A stretch of DNA of 64,000 nt from Stercorarius parasiticus (GCA_013396915.1 VWZL01000451.1:454902-518901), one strand, 5' to 3'. Numbered from the stretch's first letter, positions 12,386 through 27,400 are shown. The notes: a model not told the origin generated them from the letters alone. Made by a program: numbers and translations.

Positions 12386-15300
12386 CAGAAAGAGAAGAAA
12401 CATCTAACTACACAAGTGGTTCCATTGCTTTTTTTACTCTCCTACATGAAAAAATGCGTAGGTGTATCAGAAAAAAATAATGAAAGCCTTCCATTTGAAA
12501 ATAATTCCAGCAAGCCTTAACTAGCTTTCCCCTTGCATCGCTCATCCAGGAACTGGTGGGTTAATCTGTAATTTCTGGTGTACAGAAATGTATAGATTTG
12601 GGGACCAGTTCATTAAGTTTACGTCAAGTCTTTACATTGACACTCATCGATTTTGAGACTAATATATCATTAGCCTAATTTTCGGACTTCTAGAACATCA
12701 GCATTAATTGTAGATACTGAGCTTGTTTGGAAAACAAACTGAGCAACGATTGCTTATATAAAGAAAAATTGTGTGACAATCTGCATTTCCTAAGCACTGC
12801 TGCTTCTGCTACTCTGAAAACCACCTTCTGACAAGGTCTTCTGGCAGGAAAGGAAGGATTTTTCTTTCCTGTCCTCTATATTAGTGGCAGAGTTATTCAC
12901 ATTATAGTCAGAAGTGGATGCAGCAGGACCTGTTGTAGTCAAAATCAGCCCATTATTGAACATTTCAGAATCCATGGTCTTACGCATAGCTTTGGGTACG
13001 TACTAAAAGAGAGGAGTTGGGCTTTGTATCATTACAATCAATGGAAATCAGGGTGAGAAGTGAATGCACCAGTCCTTGTTACGAGTAAAAATTACAAGAT
13101 TTTTGCTTGAGTCTTCAGGGCTTACTAATAATGATATTGAGGAATCCAAAGCTGATTTCCCTTTCAGTAGTTCTCTCTTCTTTTTCTGCTGCAATGCTTG
13201 CCTATCTTTTATCCACTAGAAGGCAGAAGCGAGGTTTTATGAGCGCGTCTACCAGAAATATTGCACAGCAGGAAGATTTATAGCAAAGTGACTGCCGCTG
13301 TTTTTTTATGGTTTCATCATCTTCGTTCTACCAAGCACTTCTCATTTTCAAGGGTCCCAAGGCCTTCACAAATTTGACCTAACATAAGCATTGCACGCAG
13401 AAATCACTCTATCTGCAAACGGTAGCTCAGCGGTGGGCTGCGACACTGCTCAGCCCCATGGGACGTGCATGGGAGAATATATTATCTAGCTGAAACTTCA
13501 GGGGGAATTTTAAAAGGCAGATTGTAATTAACTGAGTTGGAATTTGGCCAAGGCAGAGACTTTAATATATCTTCTTTCCTGGCTCTTTTTTTTTTTTTTT
13601 TTTGCGGACTCAGGAGTCGTATAACACCCTTGTCTAGAGCTTATGCCTTTGCCAAATCCATTTCAGTCCCATTCCCATCGGAACCCCACGTTCCAGCTGT
13701 GGGGCTGGGGGTCGGTTTAGCCCTTAGCCATGTGCATGCATGAATGTCTTCGGCATTCTCTCATCCAGGTCCCTTCCCCAGGATCCCTCCTCATGGTCAT
13801 GTTTTTCCACCGTAGTCAGTCCCAAACCTTGATTTGGCATCCTTGCCTGCTCCTGATTTCTCCATCATTCTTACGCTGCGTAATGCCTGCTGTCTCTGGA
13901 GGAACTCTTGCATCAGCAGCAGTCAGATCTCTCTTATTTAATGCAGCTGCTTCTGGCCTATGGACTATTAGTGCTCTCTTTCAGTACATATCTGCTTGCA
14001 TGTTTTCAGCTTTTGGCTAAGCACATCTTTTCACTTTTTCCTCCTTTTCCTTAGCACCAATTAAACTCCCTAGGCACAGATAAAAAAATGCCTATTCATT
14101 CCAAGACAGAAACACTTTCTCTTATCGATACATTTTAAAACCCAAGACGACTGCAGCAGTTTTGTCGATTAGCAGAGAGCATCAACTTTACCTCATTTAT
14201 CTGACAATTATGCAATGTCATTTGCATAATGTGAAATTTAGATCTTCCATTGTCACATGCTTCAACTCATTTACTATCCTGATGTCCATTTGAAGTACAT
14301 GATGAAAGCGCCGGCACATTCCTAGTCCTTTGTTTCATACCAGACTTGGTTTGAACCAGGTGCTTAATTTTCTGCCAGTTCCTATAGTACCGCAGGAGTT
14401 CCCAGCATTTATACTACCAATGTGCTTATCTGAATGTTGTATCGTTTTTGCTGCATGCTGTAATGGCTCCTTCCAAATAAAACGCTTCATAGCATCAAGG
14501 AAAATAATAAGCACTTTTAAACCCCATTCTTTTTCTTTTCTGTCAACTGTAAAAATCTGCATATCTGATTAATGCAACTTCATCCTGATCTGCAGCCACA
14601 CTGTTTTTCTCTCATCACTCCCTCTAAAACCAGCTTTGATCTATTGACTATTACTTTCATCTGAATTTTTCTCTGTACCCACAATAAGCTTTCACCTCCA
14701 TAATTATTTTGATCAGCGGGATCTCCTGTTGCCAGGACTGTGACAACTATTGCCTTTAGCTAGTCACCTGGTAGTCTCTCTCCTTCCCACAACTGTTTGT
14801 ATTTTTGTACATGCTCCACAACCTTTCTCATTTTTAACAGATTCACTGCTCTGGTTGTTCTCCTGATCCCAGCTGAATACTGGTTCAGCACAGCCATACA
14901 AGTTAACAAGTTTGTTCTTGCAAAGTGTCATTAAATCATTCACACACGAAGGTGTTCACCATGCCAATGCTGTGTTTGATCCTTCATGCTTAATACGCGC
15001 CCATTTCTACCAACTCACAGTAACCACATCGTTGCCATTAACAGGTGTTTCTGGGGGGTCTTCAGCAAGTACTGATCTTCTTTAACGCGTGAGATATAAT
15101 GAGACCACGGTACAAGAAAGTGGGGCTTAATGCTTGAAGTGATGTCTATTACACTCACTTTTTTAAAAATGGAAGGATCACGCTATGTTAGCTTTTCAGA
15201 TTTCATCCCCATGGCCCTTGCCTGAAAACCATGAATAACAACAGTCTGGGTGGAAAGAATACTTAACAATTTAGGGGGCAACTATAGAATGAAAAAACCA

Positions 15301-17237
15301 CCACCAGGACACTCCCCTTGCAGTCTGTTAGTAGTCATGCAGTTAAAAAAACAGGACTTTTTTTCTTTTTTTGCCTGGTGTGTATGGTAATGCATTCATT
15401 ATATGTACAAATATTGTCAGATCCAGGCTGAAATCTTTGTGTATATCAGGTTTTAAACATCATGGCAACAAGTTACATAGATCAACTGGTCATTGGATAA
15501 AAAAATAAAATCTTTTGCCATTGAAAAAATGTATTTTCTTTTAATGTCATGTAATGTCTCCTTAGTTTTGTACTACGGAGACGGCAGACAGAACCGCGAC
15601 TTTGGCTTTACTGTGACTTCTCCTGTTGTTCATTATTATTCACATCTCCATTAAGGGCAAAAAAAATTAGCACTAAGTATTTATGATTTGAGTTTTAAAG
15701 TCCTTCTGTGTACTGTTCCTATAAACACGGTTGATTATAAAAACAGATGCACTCAATTACTTCTGTGACAGTAAGCCACGTGGTTTCTTTTCATTGTGTT
15801 CCAGCTACATTTTTGACCTTAATCATATATAACATCTCATTCCTTAACTTCCCTCTCTATTCTCTACTATGTCCCTTCCCCTCCTTTCATTTTTATTTTC
15901 CCCTCCTCTCTCTCCCTCTCTTCCCTGTCCGTAATATTTCCATTTTCAGAGCTCCAAGAACCCCTTCCCTCTTGTGAACCCCTATTTTAATATGTCTGTA
16001 TGTGCCTTTAGTGGAGCTGCTGAGCCCCTGCAGCTCCCACTGCAACAGAGGTGAAGACGGTCAGCACCTTGCAGAGCAAGTATTTGGGTTTCTCAGAGCT
16101 TAGTACATTTTGTAGACTTCCCTTTTTCACTGTCAGTGTGAAATATATACGTGACACGTACTGTGACATTTGATGGAAAGGTGTACAGGGGTGTCCTTTC
16201 CCAAAAATAAGAGAAAAGGACTCTCAGAGGTGACTTGCTTAACATGAACGTTTAATTATGCAGGGTCATGGGCTGCCGATTCTGCCTTCAGGATGGGTTT
16301 AGAGAAAAAAAACTCAAGTTTTTGTTTTTAATTCTTTTTAGAGGCCATTTCTCGGTTGGTTCCGTTGCTATCGCTTTGAAGCCTATTTTACACACCCTTG
16401 TGAAAGGAGCGTTTGTGTCTCTGTGGGGGCCGATAAGGCCGCGTGAGAGGTGGTGGTCTCACCCCGCCCACTGACCACACAGCCTTTCCCTTTCCTCCTC
16501 CTTTGCTGGCTCTTTTTGAGATGCCAGGACATATGGGAGGAGGGATAGCTGTCTCCTCGTTATCATGACGCTGCAGAGAAAGCACTCGGCAACATCTGCC
16601 TGAGCTTCGCTAGCTGGGTTTATACCTTGTGTTTCCAGCTCTGTTGTTAAATAACTTTATCAGCTCCTTCAGCTGCTCTTCAGCGACACACGGGGCGTCT
16701 GCTCAGGGGACAATTTTGCAGCATGTTTGGGAAGCTCTACAGCCCTGTGCATGCAGAATTTTGGGAAAGGATGACCTGAGGTGGGGATGGTAGGTTTGGG
16801 CCAGCAGTACTGCATATTTCTAGTGATTGCTGTCACTACATTGTCGGGAGACCAGGTTGCCTTCTAGCAGTTTCCTTCATCAGTCAGGGATGTGCCAGAA
16901 ATATCTTTTAATCCTCCCATCATCCCTCTTCAAAAGCTTTTACCCTCTAAGGAAGGACCTCAAAGGAATACCATACATAGACCTGATTTCTTCTCAGCTT
17001 CCCGCAGCTAGGACCTGGTGGGAACATCAACCAACTGTCTTCTGGGAGCTCACACCCTCACGGGTACCCACCACCTTTGAGGGGAGCCACTTTGGACGGA
17101 CGATAGGCAGGCAGGCCATCCCAGTTCCCAGCAACATGGCTCTTAGGCCCTCTGTGCTAATCCAGAGCATCACCACAAGCCCCTTCTCTTCCCATAGCAT
17201 TTTTTTTCCATGGGTGACAGGTTTGTAACCCCTCAAT
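12386..17237. other. Intergenic, no recognisable gene
   Basis: Non-coding, moderately AT-rich. It contains a T run of about 19 at 13587-13605. A segment near 13340-13395 resembles an old vertebrate interspersed repeat (AAGGGTCCCAAGGCCTTCAC), but I cannot name it. A pyrimidine-rich stretch lies around 15880-15930. No exon with similarity to a known protein was seen. Confidence 0.5.
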
Positions 17238-17440
17238 GAGGGTGGTGAGACACTGGCCCAGGTTGCCCAGAGAGGGGGTGGAGGCCCCATCCCTGGAGAC
17301 ATTCAAGGCCAGGCTGGATGAGGCTCTGAGCGACCTGATCTAGTTAAAGATGTCCCTGCTCACTGCAGGGGAGTTGGACTAGATGGCCTTTGAAGGTCCC
17401 TTCCAACCCAACACATTCTATGATTCTATGATTCTGTTAT
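17238..17440 (+). mobile_element. CR1 LINE 3' end fragment
   Basis: About 200 bp: GAGGGTGGTGAGACACTGG, then CAGGTTGCCCAGAGAGG, CCCCATCCCTGGAGACATTC, GGAGTTGGACTAGATGG and the TTCTATGATTCTATGATTCT tail. It includes the last codons of ORF2 and the 3' UTR of a 5'-truncated plus-strand CR1. It is well preserved relative to the copy at 7591. Confidence 0.93.
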
Positions 17441-19258
17441 TCTTCCTGAATATTTCTCACTCCATGTAGTTGTCACTGCACTTCTATTGCATGGGTGATT
17501 TTATTTCAATTGTATCTATTTTACCTTTCTTAGATATTCCACCCTGGTAGTTCTTTTAAATACTGGTTTTGGTTAGAAAAAACTGATGTTCTGCTTACTG
17601 GTATCAATACCACGTATGCTCCTGATCTGGAACCACTTAGGCACATAATTAGCGAAGAGATTTTATGCAGCCCTATTGAGTTCTGCCTGAATATTTGCAC
17701 GTTATGAAATCATTGTAGGACTAGGCTTTCATCTGCAGATGTTTTAGGCCAGCGACTGTTTTTTATGGCATGGCTGGTTTAATAGGTGTACACCTGACAG
17801 CTGAAGCCTCTACAGGCTGCTGTGGTGATATATAAAGAAACTCGGGAAACAAGGGAGAGGTTGAAACACAGTCCAAGTGATGTGTTTCCTCAGGTAGAGA
17901 AAGCTCCCTCCTGTTTGCTTAGAACAGACATTATTGTAGTCTCAAAAGGAGCTTTCCCAAATTAAAATTGGCTGCGTAACTTAAGCATAGACAAATATCA
18001 CCCGAGTCTCTTTCCTGCTGTCTTATAAGACCATTAGAAGGGGATCTGTTTTACTAGATGTGTATACACGTTATCAACCTGCATTAGAAAACCTTTTATT
18101 TTATTCTAAGTTTTATTACCAAGTAATCTTTCATGTATTGCTACAATTGAGCAGATGTTTAATAGCCAGGGACAAGTCTAGCATTGAAGAAAAGATATTT
18201 TCAAAGTAATTTTGGGGGACCTGACAAGAATCTGTTGCTATTGGCTGCTAACTGTGTTTTCTTCCTCTTTTGATAGATCTGGTTGTGTCAAGAAAAGTGT
18301 CTATGGACTTGGTTTAACAAAGGCATGATGGATCTGATCCTTTGTATTCTTTGCCATTAAAGCTAGAAAAATGTTAGCTTTTTACTCTGTTGCTATCTTG
18401 CCAAACATCATTTTACTCCCAGGAAAGAGTGGCATTGAATCATGTTAGGTGCAATAGTTACCCACCTGGGCTTGGATCTTTTGTCCAAGCATGCCAACTT
18501 TTTTTCCCCTTTGTATTGCCAAAGATTTTGATTTATTGTGCCGCTGCTCTTCTGGAGTTATGTTATTATCTTGAAAGAAGCTTTTCTTGATCAGTTGCCA
18601 TAATAAACAAAGGTTTCATTTGCAAATCTGCCTTGGGTGATCATAGACATTTAGCACGTTTGGATCCCTATTGCTCATGATTTATTATGAAAGACAATGT
18701 ATCTATGGGATTCATGGCTAGCAAATTTAGAGGGGAAAAAGAGCTCCTATCCCCATTAGGCGGGTGAAACTAAGTAGAGGGGAGTGGTGAGAGACGCAGA
18801 AATAGGACTGTTATTTCTGATATTCTAATAAAGAAGGACAATCTCTTCAAAAAGCCCCCCAAAAATTTCACTGTTCATTTAAAATGTGCCTGCTTGTTAG
18901 AAACAGTCTGCCAGGCTTGCTGGTACTGCTATTGTTAATTACTGACTCATCTCACAGAAAGCTGTTTGAAGGAGGTTAAGGATTTTGATTCTTTGGATAA
19001 TTGTGGCAGGAACAGCAAATGGGAAGCCTTTTGGGATCCTGCTATTGAACCAAGCCCTGGAGATGACAAATATAATGCTACTGACAAGGTGGAGTGTGAG
19101 CTTGTTCCTATCAAATGTACAGGATGGAGGGAGGTACCAGACTCATCCTTTGGATACCTCGGTAGAAAGGAGAAGTCAAAACCTGCTGCCTTTTCATTCC
19201 AAACCAGGAGGGCTTGTTTTGTGGTGGGGTCTTGTGCTGCTCACCACCGCTCCAGTGC

Positions 19259-19312
19259 TGGTATGAAGAAGCTGGTATGAAGTAGCTGGTATGAAGAGCT
19301 GGTATGAAGAAC
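19259..19312 (+). repeat. Short imperfect tandem repeat, about four units
   Basis: Units of the form GCTGGTATGAAG(AA/TA) of about 12-15 bp occur head to tail about four times with small indels. Unit similarity suggests a fairly recent minisatellite expansion. Confidence 0.85.
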
Positions 19313-20364
19313 TTTACCACCGTTGTGCCAACTTCAAGGCAGGGACAGTATGTGAGATACCTGAGTCTAGTTAGGTTGAACATTCACCTTCCCAAAAGCC
19401 TGAGCTAGTTTCAAGAGATACTGGCTACAATCCAGGCCAGGGAGAGTTGACAGGGAACAGCTGGTGGATTTATGATTTTGGATATACCTACTTTTTTGAA
19501 TGGCTCTCAGCTATATGATTGCAGTATGGACAAAGAATGCAACATATCAAGGATTTTCTGTGGTGTTTTGTTTGCACAATTTCATATAAACACCAAAATA
19601 AATTCTGGAAAGCCCTGCTGATATTCCTGATGCTCTTGTTTTGTTGTTGTTTCATTGAGTATATAATGCATTTTCTCTCTGACTAAACCTTGACCCAGTT
19701 TTATCTTTGAGTTGCAGCCATAACGTCTTTTGGTTTTAGAAGTATCATTTGTATTTATAGTAGTGGATTCAGAAGAAGAATCTAGTCTTGTATCTTCAAA
19801 AACTGCATGTTTCAGATTCACACCAAGATATGAAATCCCAATCTTCTTTTTCACCTCCAAGATTGTCATGTAAGACATGGATAATTGTTTATAATGGATC
19901 ATAAAAAAAGCATTTGCGTGATCACAACTCAGCCGAAAGTTCAAATTTGCTAATCCTTCCGTGGACATTTCTAACTTGGTGAAATCTTAAGAAAAAAATC
20001 ATTAAAAATATTTTCTTGTTGGTATGTCTCTTGGTTTTCAACTCCAGCACAGAAAGTGAGACCAATGTGACTCAAGGATTTAAGATGAAGAGTACTAGTG
20101 CAGTACAAAATATTTTAGCAATTGCTAGTTGAACTGCTAGTTTTTAAAATAGTATTTCATAATTCATGTTCTTCCCACCAAACCACTTATTCCATTCATT
20201 CCAATGTCCTTCTTTCTAATTTACCTCATCTGGGATCCCAGTGTGACAGATGCTGTACAAACACAAGTCTAAGATGGATCCTACACAAATAGTTTCCAAG
20301 GACAGGCAAAAGGTGGTAGAAAAGCAGCAGTATTGTTTCACTACACAAATGGAAAACTTCCAGA

Positions 20365-20455
20365 GGCAGATGAGGCAGTCTTCCCAAGATCACCCTGGGA
20401 ACCTCTGGCAAAGCCAAGAGCTGAATTAACATCTCCCGAGTCCTTCACAGATGAT
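20365..20455 (+). mobile_element. Probable MIR SINE relic
   Basis: The order GATGAGG, CTTCCCAAGATCACC, GGCAAAGCCAAGAGCTGAATT and ATCTCCCGAGTCCTTCAC parallels the 3' half of MIR. That half runs: gaggaaactgagg, cttgcccaaggtcac, ggcagagctgggatt, cagatctcctgactccca. It is highly diverged, as expected for an ancient amniote SINE. The assignment rests on pattern order only. Confidence 0.45.
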
Positions 20456-23400
20456 CCTTCCTCACCCCATCAGTTTATTTTCTAATCCAAAGCCAGTGGA
20501 AAGAACCCTTTGATTTCAGTGGTGTTTGAACAGAGTCCCAAATGCCCCCCAAAATTCCATTGTTCTTTTCCCAAGCAACATAAAGATAAGGCTTTATCCA
20601 AGAGAAGAGAAGAATTTTAACCTCTACTTTTGTCAGCTTATGCCCAGAAGTTCGCTTGAAGCGTGGTAGATCAGCAGGAGCTCCGCGCCCTTGCTGGCAG
20701 GCAGTGTACTAAGAAAATGATTTATTTTTTGTCACTTCTTGTTGTTAGCCATGTCTCACCTGGGTTACACATGGATACCATCATTCTCTTTTTTGAACTT
20801 TGCGATTTAAATTCAGACATGGGGGATTTTTTTGCGTAGCTCAAATCTTACTTGTATGCAGAGTACTTAAAGGGAAGTCTTTTTCTGACAAATTCCGTGA
20901 TGCTATTCTTGCTAATCCAATATACAGACTTGAGCATCAAATGTGCAACTTCACTATTACCACACTTATTCCCTCTGGATTATTATACAGTGGAAAGTCT
21001 TGAGGCATTTTGGAGTTGAAACAAGACATCACAACTGTCACAGTGTCATCAACATCATTCAACTTTATCGTGTATAAGGAAGCCCAAACATATGGTTAGA
21101 CTCTGTACTGTAAACCTACTGACTTCAGTGAAATTACCTCAGCCGTAAATTTAAGCCATTGGTTTCATCTCTTGCAATAAGAAGATCCACTGTACCGATT
21201 TTGCATTTTTATCATTCCCATCGAGGCAGTACCCAGAAACCAGCTGAGGCAGAAGCTAAGGTTTGCAGCCCGTATTTCCAAGAAAAGCAGAGACCTGCGT
21301 TCTCTCTCTGTTCTATCCCTATTCTAATCCTTGTGCAGTTGCAACATCTAATTCCTACATTTGGCAAAAAAACCCAACCCTAGAACCAAACTCAAACCCA
21401 AAGGTTGGCTCTATGTTCTTGTTCTGAAACCTCCCAGGCAAAGCTCTGGCCTGGCAGTCAGTCCTCTCTGAGCCCATGAAAGGCTTCACAGCAAATGTTT
21501 ACAAAGCATATTGAAATGCCCGTACTCAGTCTGTTTGGTTATCAGCTAATTTATTCTCAGGAGTGAAACCCACACTGGTGAAGTCATCCTCGGTAACTGG
21601 GCATCCTGAATGATTTTTTGGACAAAGATTCGATTTTTTTTGGCATCTGCAGAGATAAAAAAGCTTTCAAGTTTCCCTAGGCAGGTTTTTCATGTGTCGT
21701 TTGAGATCCCTTTGCATATTTGAAAACTTCTATGTGAAAATTAACTTATGCAAGAACGCTTTTCATCCAGTATGTGTTTCATACGGTTGTTACCCGGATC
21801 TAACTATCCACTATCATTATTTAGCATTTTCTCAGCCTTGTTTTCTGTATTCATCTGTTGCATCCTTTCTGATACTGTTACAAAAGCTTTCCAACTCTGT
21901 CTGCTCACTGGATGGTTAAACCATAGGGCTACCATGAAGTAGTTCCCACATCAGACCTGAGATGCTACTGCAACTACAAACGCAGCAGCAAGAGTCTTGA
22001 CGGCAGCAACAGAAATTTTCATTTCATCCCTGGTATGATATTACTGCCAGACACATACAAAAGTCAACCTGCAAACCCTCCATGCTCAGCCACGGAGGTA
22101 ACTGACAGGCAGCGCTAAAAGGGCAATGATGGGGGGAGAGCAAGTTCCAAGTGGCATTTTCTTGTCACGTTATGAGCTTCTCTCCTATCAAATCAAAGAA
22201 GAACAAATGGTCTGTTTGTTGCTGAGATGCTGCCCATCTGTGGCTGTGTCTAATCAGAGTTAATTATGGCGAGCTGAGCCTCTGTAATACTCCTGGTCCC
22301 CGAGCTCTGAAGGACCCACTGCTTTATTCTGTAGCTTCCACTGCCAACTTCTGGAGCTGCCTATTATCAAGCACCAAAAGGTAGAGATTGTACAGGATCT
22401 CTGGCAAGCAACACAAAGTATCCCAGCGTAATACTAAAGCAATGACTAATCAGGGTATCCCAGGAGGAAGCTTTGCAACAGCTCTTGCAAGGGTAATGAG
22501 GACAATTTTTGTAGCTATGACACTTTAAGCCAAGCAAAAAGCAAGCAATCTTGTTTATTCTTGTTTACTCTCTCCTGGAGCAGCAGGTAACGCAGATCCA
22601 AAAGAAAAGGACTCTTCCTGGGAGAAGGATTGTGCCAAGATGGGTTGCAGCATGAACAGCCACGGTTGTTGTTTTATCATCGCAGGACTAATAGGTAAAT
22701 TCTATTAATTGCTGAATGCTGTTTTGTTTGGCAAATACAGGAAGCAGTTTACATGGCTACGCCGTGCTCTGGTTCACAGTCCTTCTGAAATGGTATTATT
22801 GTAACGGGATAATACTGATTAAGGACAGTTCCCTGAGGAAGGAGGGCCTTTTGATGATTGAGTCATTTCCTTTCCCTGCTCGACTTCAGTAAGATAGCGC
22901 TTCTCTCACCACAGATACACACCCTTTGTAGCCAGAGACTTCTCCAGCGAGGAGGTCAAAAGCACATGCCTGAGGCTTAGGTGGAAATGCCTGAGTGCGT
23001 GAGTCCTAAAGAAAGCACTGAATCACCAGAAATGTGCCAGAAGTCCAAGCAGAGACTATTTTTTCCCCCAGCTATTCTGTTTGCCTGTCCCCTTCCAAAA
23101 CTACAGGACAGCGCTGTCTTTGGCTACACCACTCAGCTGCATTAACCTTTCAACCCTTTAATCTTTGATTTTTGTTCCCGTACAGGTTTAGCAAATTCTT
23201 TTGAAAATAGCGATGGGTTTACCGTCTAAGAAAAGGCAACACCACCTCTGCAAACCACTGAAGTACAGCCTGCTGCTTCTGGATGTGGTCGTCTGCCATC
23301 AGTGAAAGGCTGACCAAGGCCACTATCTCAGTTAACACAGATCAGAAATCAGAAATAGCAAATGCTGTTCACTCCTAAACTAGCGCAAATTCAGATTAGG

Positions 23401-24200
23401 GACCTAGAGGGAAAAGATTCCATGTTCCCTTTCAACTGATGGGCACCAACAAAATCCCAGCTCCCAAACCATGCAAGCAGCAGGGGATCCTGGTCATATA
23501 GGAGTATGGTAGATAACAACAACCCTCATGCTCTCCTCTCTCTTTGATTTTTGCCATGGGATATGCTTGAATGAGCTCAAGTCTAACCACGGCTAAGCAA
23601 GAAAATGTCCCTGTTATCACTTCTGAGCTAAAACTGGGTTCTTCTAAATGTTTTCCCTTTTGAGGTACAGTAATTGCTCTCCGATTAGGCAGGAAACTGT
23701 ACCAGCATTATTGCTCTAAAGGAGCCAGCGTTATCAAAAAACAACACATCAGGGCCTGTCCTCACAGGAAGGGAATCATAAGTAATCAGCAGTGCTATAA
23801 TGCAATTGGCTGCTGGTCCCTCCGCACCAAGAGGACAGAGCACAGAAAAAAGCATTTTAGGACTTTTTTTTGTGGCCAAAGTATTTTAAAAGAGCCCTGG
23901 TTCCTCTTTGCCTCCCTGCTTGGCTTCTCTAAACATTGCTGTGTTTCCTCAACAGAACATAAAAAAACCTTGGTGTGTGCAAGAACGCAGCGTGAGGTCC
24001 TTCCACCCAAAGGGTCACTTTGCAAACGGGTGCCATCCCTTCCCAGAACGCTCCACCAGTTTGTACTGGGAAAGCCACCCTCATCGGGCAATGTTAGTCA
24101 AGGGGAAGAACTGCCCTGGTGTAGCAAGATGATGAAGATCCTTGGGTGATGCAGTTCCTACACTTTATTCCCTTTCAGGTTTCCTCCCTTGGAAGCTGTT

Positions 24201-24213
24201 GATAAGAGATAGG
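24201..24213 (+). promoter_or_regulatory. Tandem GATA motifs, candidate
   Basis: GATAAGAGATAGG gives two GATA cores six bases apart, preceded by CTGTT. It could bind a GATA factor, but the motif is short and unsupported by conservation data. Confidence 0.2.
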
Positions 24214-24392
24214 TATGCCACAACGTCTGTGAATACGGTGCAGGGGCAATGGTGGAGGTAAGGTTGGTTTTCTTGTAAAACTAGTTGACATAATGGCCTC
24301 TTAACACTGTCCAAGTGGTGAGATGGCTTAATTTCATCTGCTCTCCATCCTGAGGTACATCAATATCATTTGATTGTTAGACTGACCAAGAT

Positions 24393-24419
24393 CTACCCAT
24401 CCATCCATCCATCCATCCG
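24393..24419 (+). repeat. (ATCC)n microsatellite
   Basis: Six or so ATCC units in a row with one edge mismatch. Simple tetranucleotide repeat. Confidence 0.9.
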
Positions 24420-27400
24420 ACCACACGTAAACACACCTACCCGCCCCTACGTACACACTATGAGAACTGTGCAGAGTACTTATATTTGGATTATATAGCG
24501 AGAGCCAGCCTGCTCTCACCCTGTTCTAGAAAAGGAAAGAGAAACATTTCATTTGGTTAATAATACAGAATCTGACTGGAAAACTCACCTCTTCTTTTAA
24601 GCTAAATTCTACTGCAGTGCTGTTTTGCTCTGCTTTTACTAGCAGTGTGTTTTGGGATTGGTAGGGATGTGAAGAGATGAGTTCTGCTGTTGATCTGTCC
24701 AAGTTCCTCACTGTGTCTTCAGATCAGATCTTTTTCTTTTTTTTTAAACAATATTTACTAGTCCAGCAGTAAGAATCAGAGATATCAGGAACCCAGGAAA
24801 ACTGCTGCATCTGCCGATGTTCGTTTTGATGGCCGTTGTGGAGTATGTTCTCGTCCCAACACAGATGAAGAGGGACGGTCGCTCATCACTCGTTACAATC
24901 TCAGAGTGACACCGAGGTTGGTCACAAAGGGAGCTCTTCGTAACACTACACTGAAGCCTCAACACCACAACTGTCTAGAATAGATAGACATTTACAGAAG
25001 GGTAAAAAAAAGTCAATCCTCAGGGCTGGTTGTGTGAGAAAATTTCAGGATTTTCATTGAAGTAGACAAAGCAATGACAAAGACGAAGCGATGAAAAAAT
25101 GCCCCCCCCCAACAAAATGCAACACTATCCCCCTAGAAGTATCAGTTAGAAAAAAGAAGACAGCAGGTAACGATTTCAAACTCACCGAGGGCTTCAACAT
25201 CTGCTGAAAGTGACATCTGAGATTTCCAAGGAAGAGATCCTTAGATGTTTTTATAATTTTTCTCTACCATGATTAGCGTGAGTGAGTGGGCTTCAAATAG
25301 TTGGTTGTCCTGCTAGAGTAGTTTCCCAGGGTGGGAATACTGCTTGAGCCTCTCTGACCTGCAAAATGCTGCTCGCAGGAGTCCCCAGATTCTCAGCACT
25401 GGGCGCAGGACTCTACTGCTGTCCATCTTGGGTAATCTGGTCCCCAGACAGCAGTTGGTTCTGGAGAGATGGCCAGGGAGCATAGGATGGAGTCAAGGGA
25501 AGACAGGTCAGAAAGGGTTTCCCGTCTTGGTGGAACACAGGTGGGGACTTCCAGGTCCCAGCCTGGTCAGGTGGGTCTGGGGACATGGGGTGATGGTGAA
25601 GGAGAAGCTGTGAAATTTGTGAAAACAAATGCAGGAGAATCTCCTGGAGGAGAATTTTAATAGCTGTTTCTACTCAACTGAGTCTGTCATCAGCACAGAC
25701 CTTCTGACGATCCCTGAGGGATCAGAAAAGGAAGTAATAAAAGAAAAAACAAAAAAAATCTGTCAATGAACCATTTTGGAATGTTCCGATATTTCGCTGT
25801 TTGGCAAGTTTAACTGTGGGTAACAAAAAGGAAAATATGAGAGCCTTGAGCTGTCAGAGAAGAGGCTGGAAAATCAGATGGTGTCAGGGAGAAAGCTCCC
25901 AACGTTTTGTGCTTATCATCTGTCCACAGAAATAGAAATATTTGCCCTTCTATCTCTACTTTTCCTGTCTGTTTTTTCCCATCTATTATACATGCAAGTG
26001 CTCACGGCTTAATTGAGCCTCCGTACTAGCATGGTGGCAATATGCAAAGGGATGTGATCACATCCCCCAGTCCCGCATCCCCCACGCAACCTCTTAACCT
26101 CCATCTCAGGAGCCTAGACTGCTAAGAGTTCACGGACACAGAGTCTGAATAGCCAGAGGAAGAACATCCTCTTTGCCAGGGAGTCACGATTTCCCCATTT
26201 GGTCTGATCTAGGGGTCATCATCCTTCAACCTTGGCGGAAGGCTTTTACCTCCAGGGGTATTGCGAGTACCGAGTTGCTTTTACATCTCAGTTGCTCTCC
26301 CTGAGCTGACTTTTGTCAGTTTGGTTGTTTGTTTTAGTGGTGATGTTTTTAAATTGAAGCCTGTGTGCCCAGAAGGCACATAAAACAAGAGGCTTTTAAA
26401 AGCCAGAGGATAAATAAAACACAACCTTGAATAAACAACAAGCTTTTGTCCTAATTTCCTTCCATTCCTTAATGGATACTGATAAACTATCTGAATTTCT
26501 CAGTGTATTAATGCCACAATGACAGTAATACGAAACCCACAACCTCACAATAGCAATTATTTGACCAAATCGCTAGCTTTTAGACAAGCAGTTGTCTCGT
26601 TCAAAGTGTTTTGTAGGCTATCGTGGTCTTACCAGGCTGCTCCTTTCTCTACCTCATCATAGACTATTTCAGCGAGACACATTTATCTAAGAAAACTGCT
26701 AGACCCACTTGGGACTAATACATTTCATAGAAAAAAATATCTTGTTTAATCAGGTAAGAGCATGCACATGATGTTTCATTACTGATTTTATACTGTTACT
26801 AAATAATACTGCTTAATTTCTGGATCAAAAGTATTCTTGGTATGTGAGACACTGGCAAACAGAAGTATTAATACTTTATGTTGCTTTTTTCTTCTTATGC
26901 AGAGCAGCAATAAAGTAAAGACGTATTATTTGCAGGACCTATGAACATGTTTCTGAGTAAAGTAAGAGAGCTGGAGGAAGATGCCAAGGAGACTTCTTTG
27001 GGAAGTGGATTCACACCAGGTCAAGCATAGTCCATGTCGCTGCTTTTGTCAGCCACCGCTTCAGGTGTGGTTATTCCAGAGGAACCAACTGGTCCCAGTT
27101 TTGCAAACTGAGGTGTGAAGAGGAGTTCTCAACATGGGCTGAGCTGAGACCCTCACGCAGCAGCAGAGATCATAACTACCATACGAACCACAGGCGAGTT
27201 ATAACAATGACATTAAACTCCACATTTTCCGAGAGCCTCTTGGTGACTGTCCCAACACAGCACAGACTTTGGCAACTGCCCCTGCCCCCGTACGACTGCC
27301 ATCAACCCCTATTTCACCCTCCTCGTCCCACACTGGTGTATCTGCAAAAGTATCGCCACAGCTCCATTTGTGCCTGTTGTCCTTCACAGTTACTGCCACC

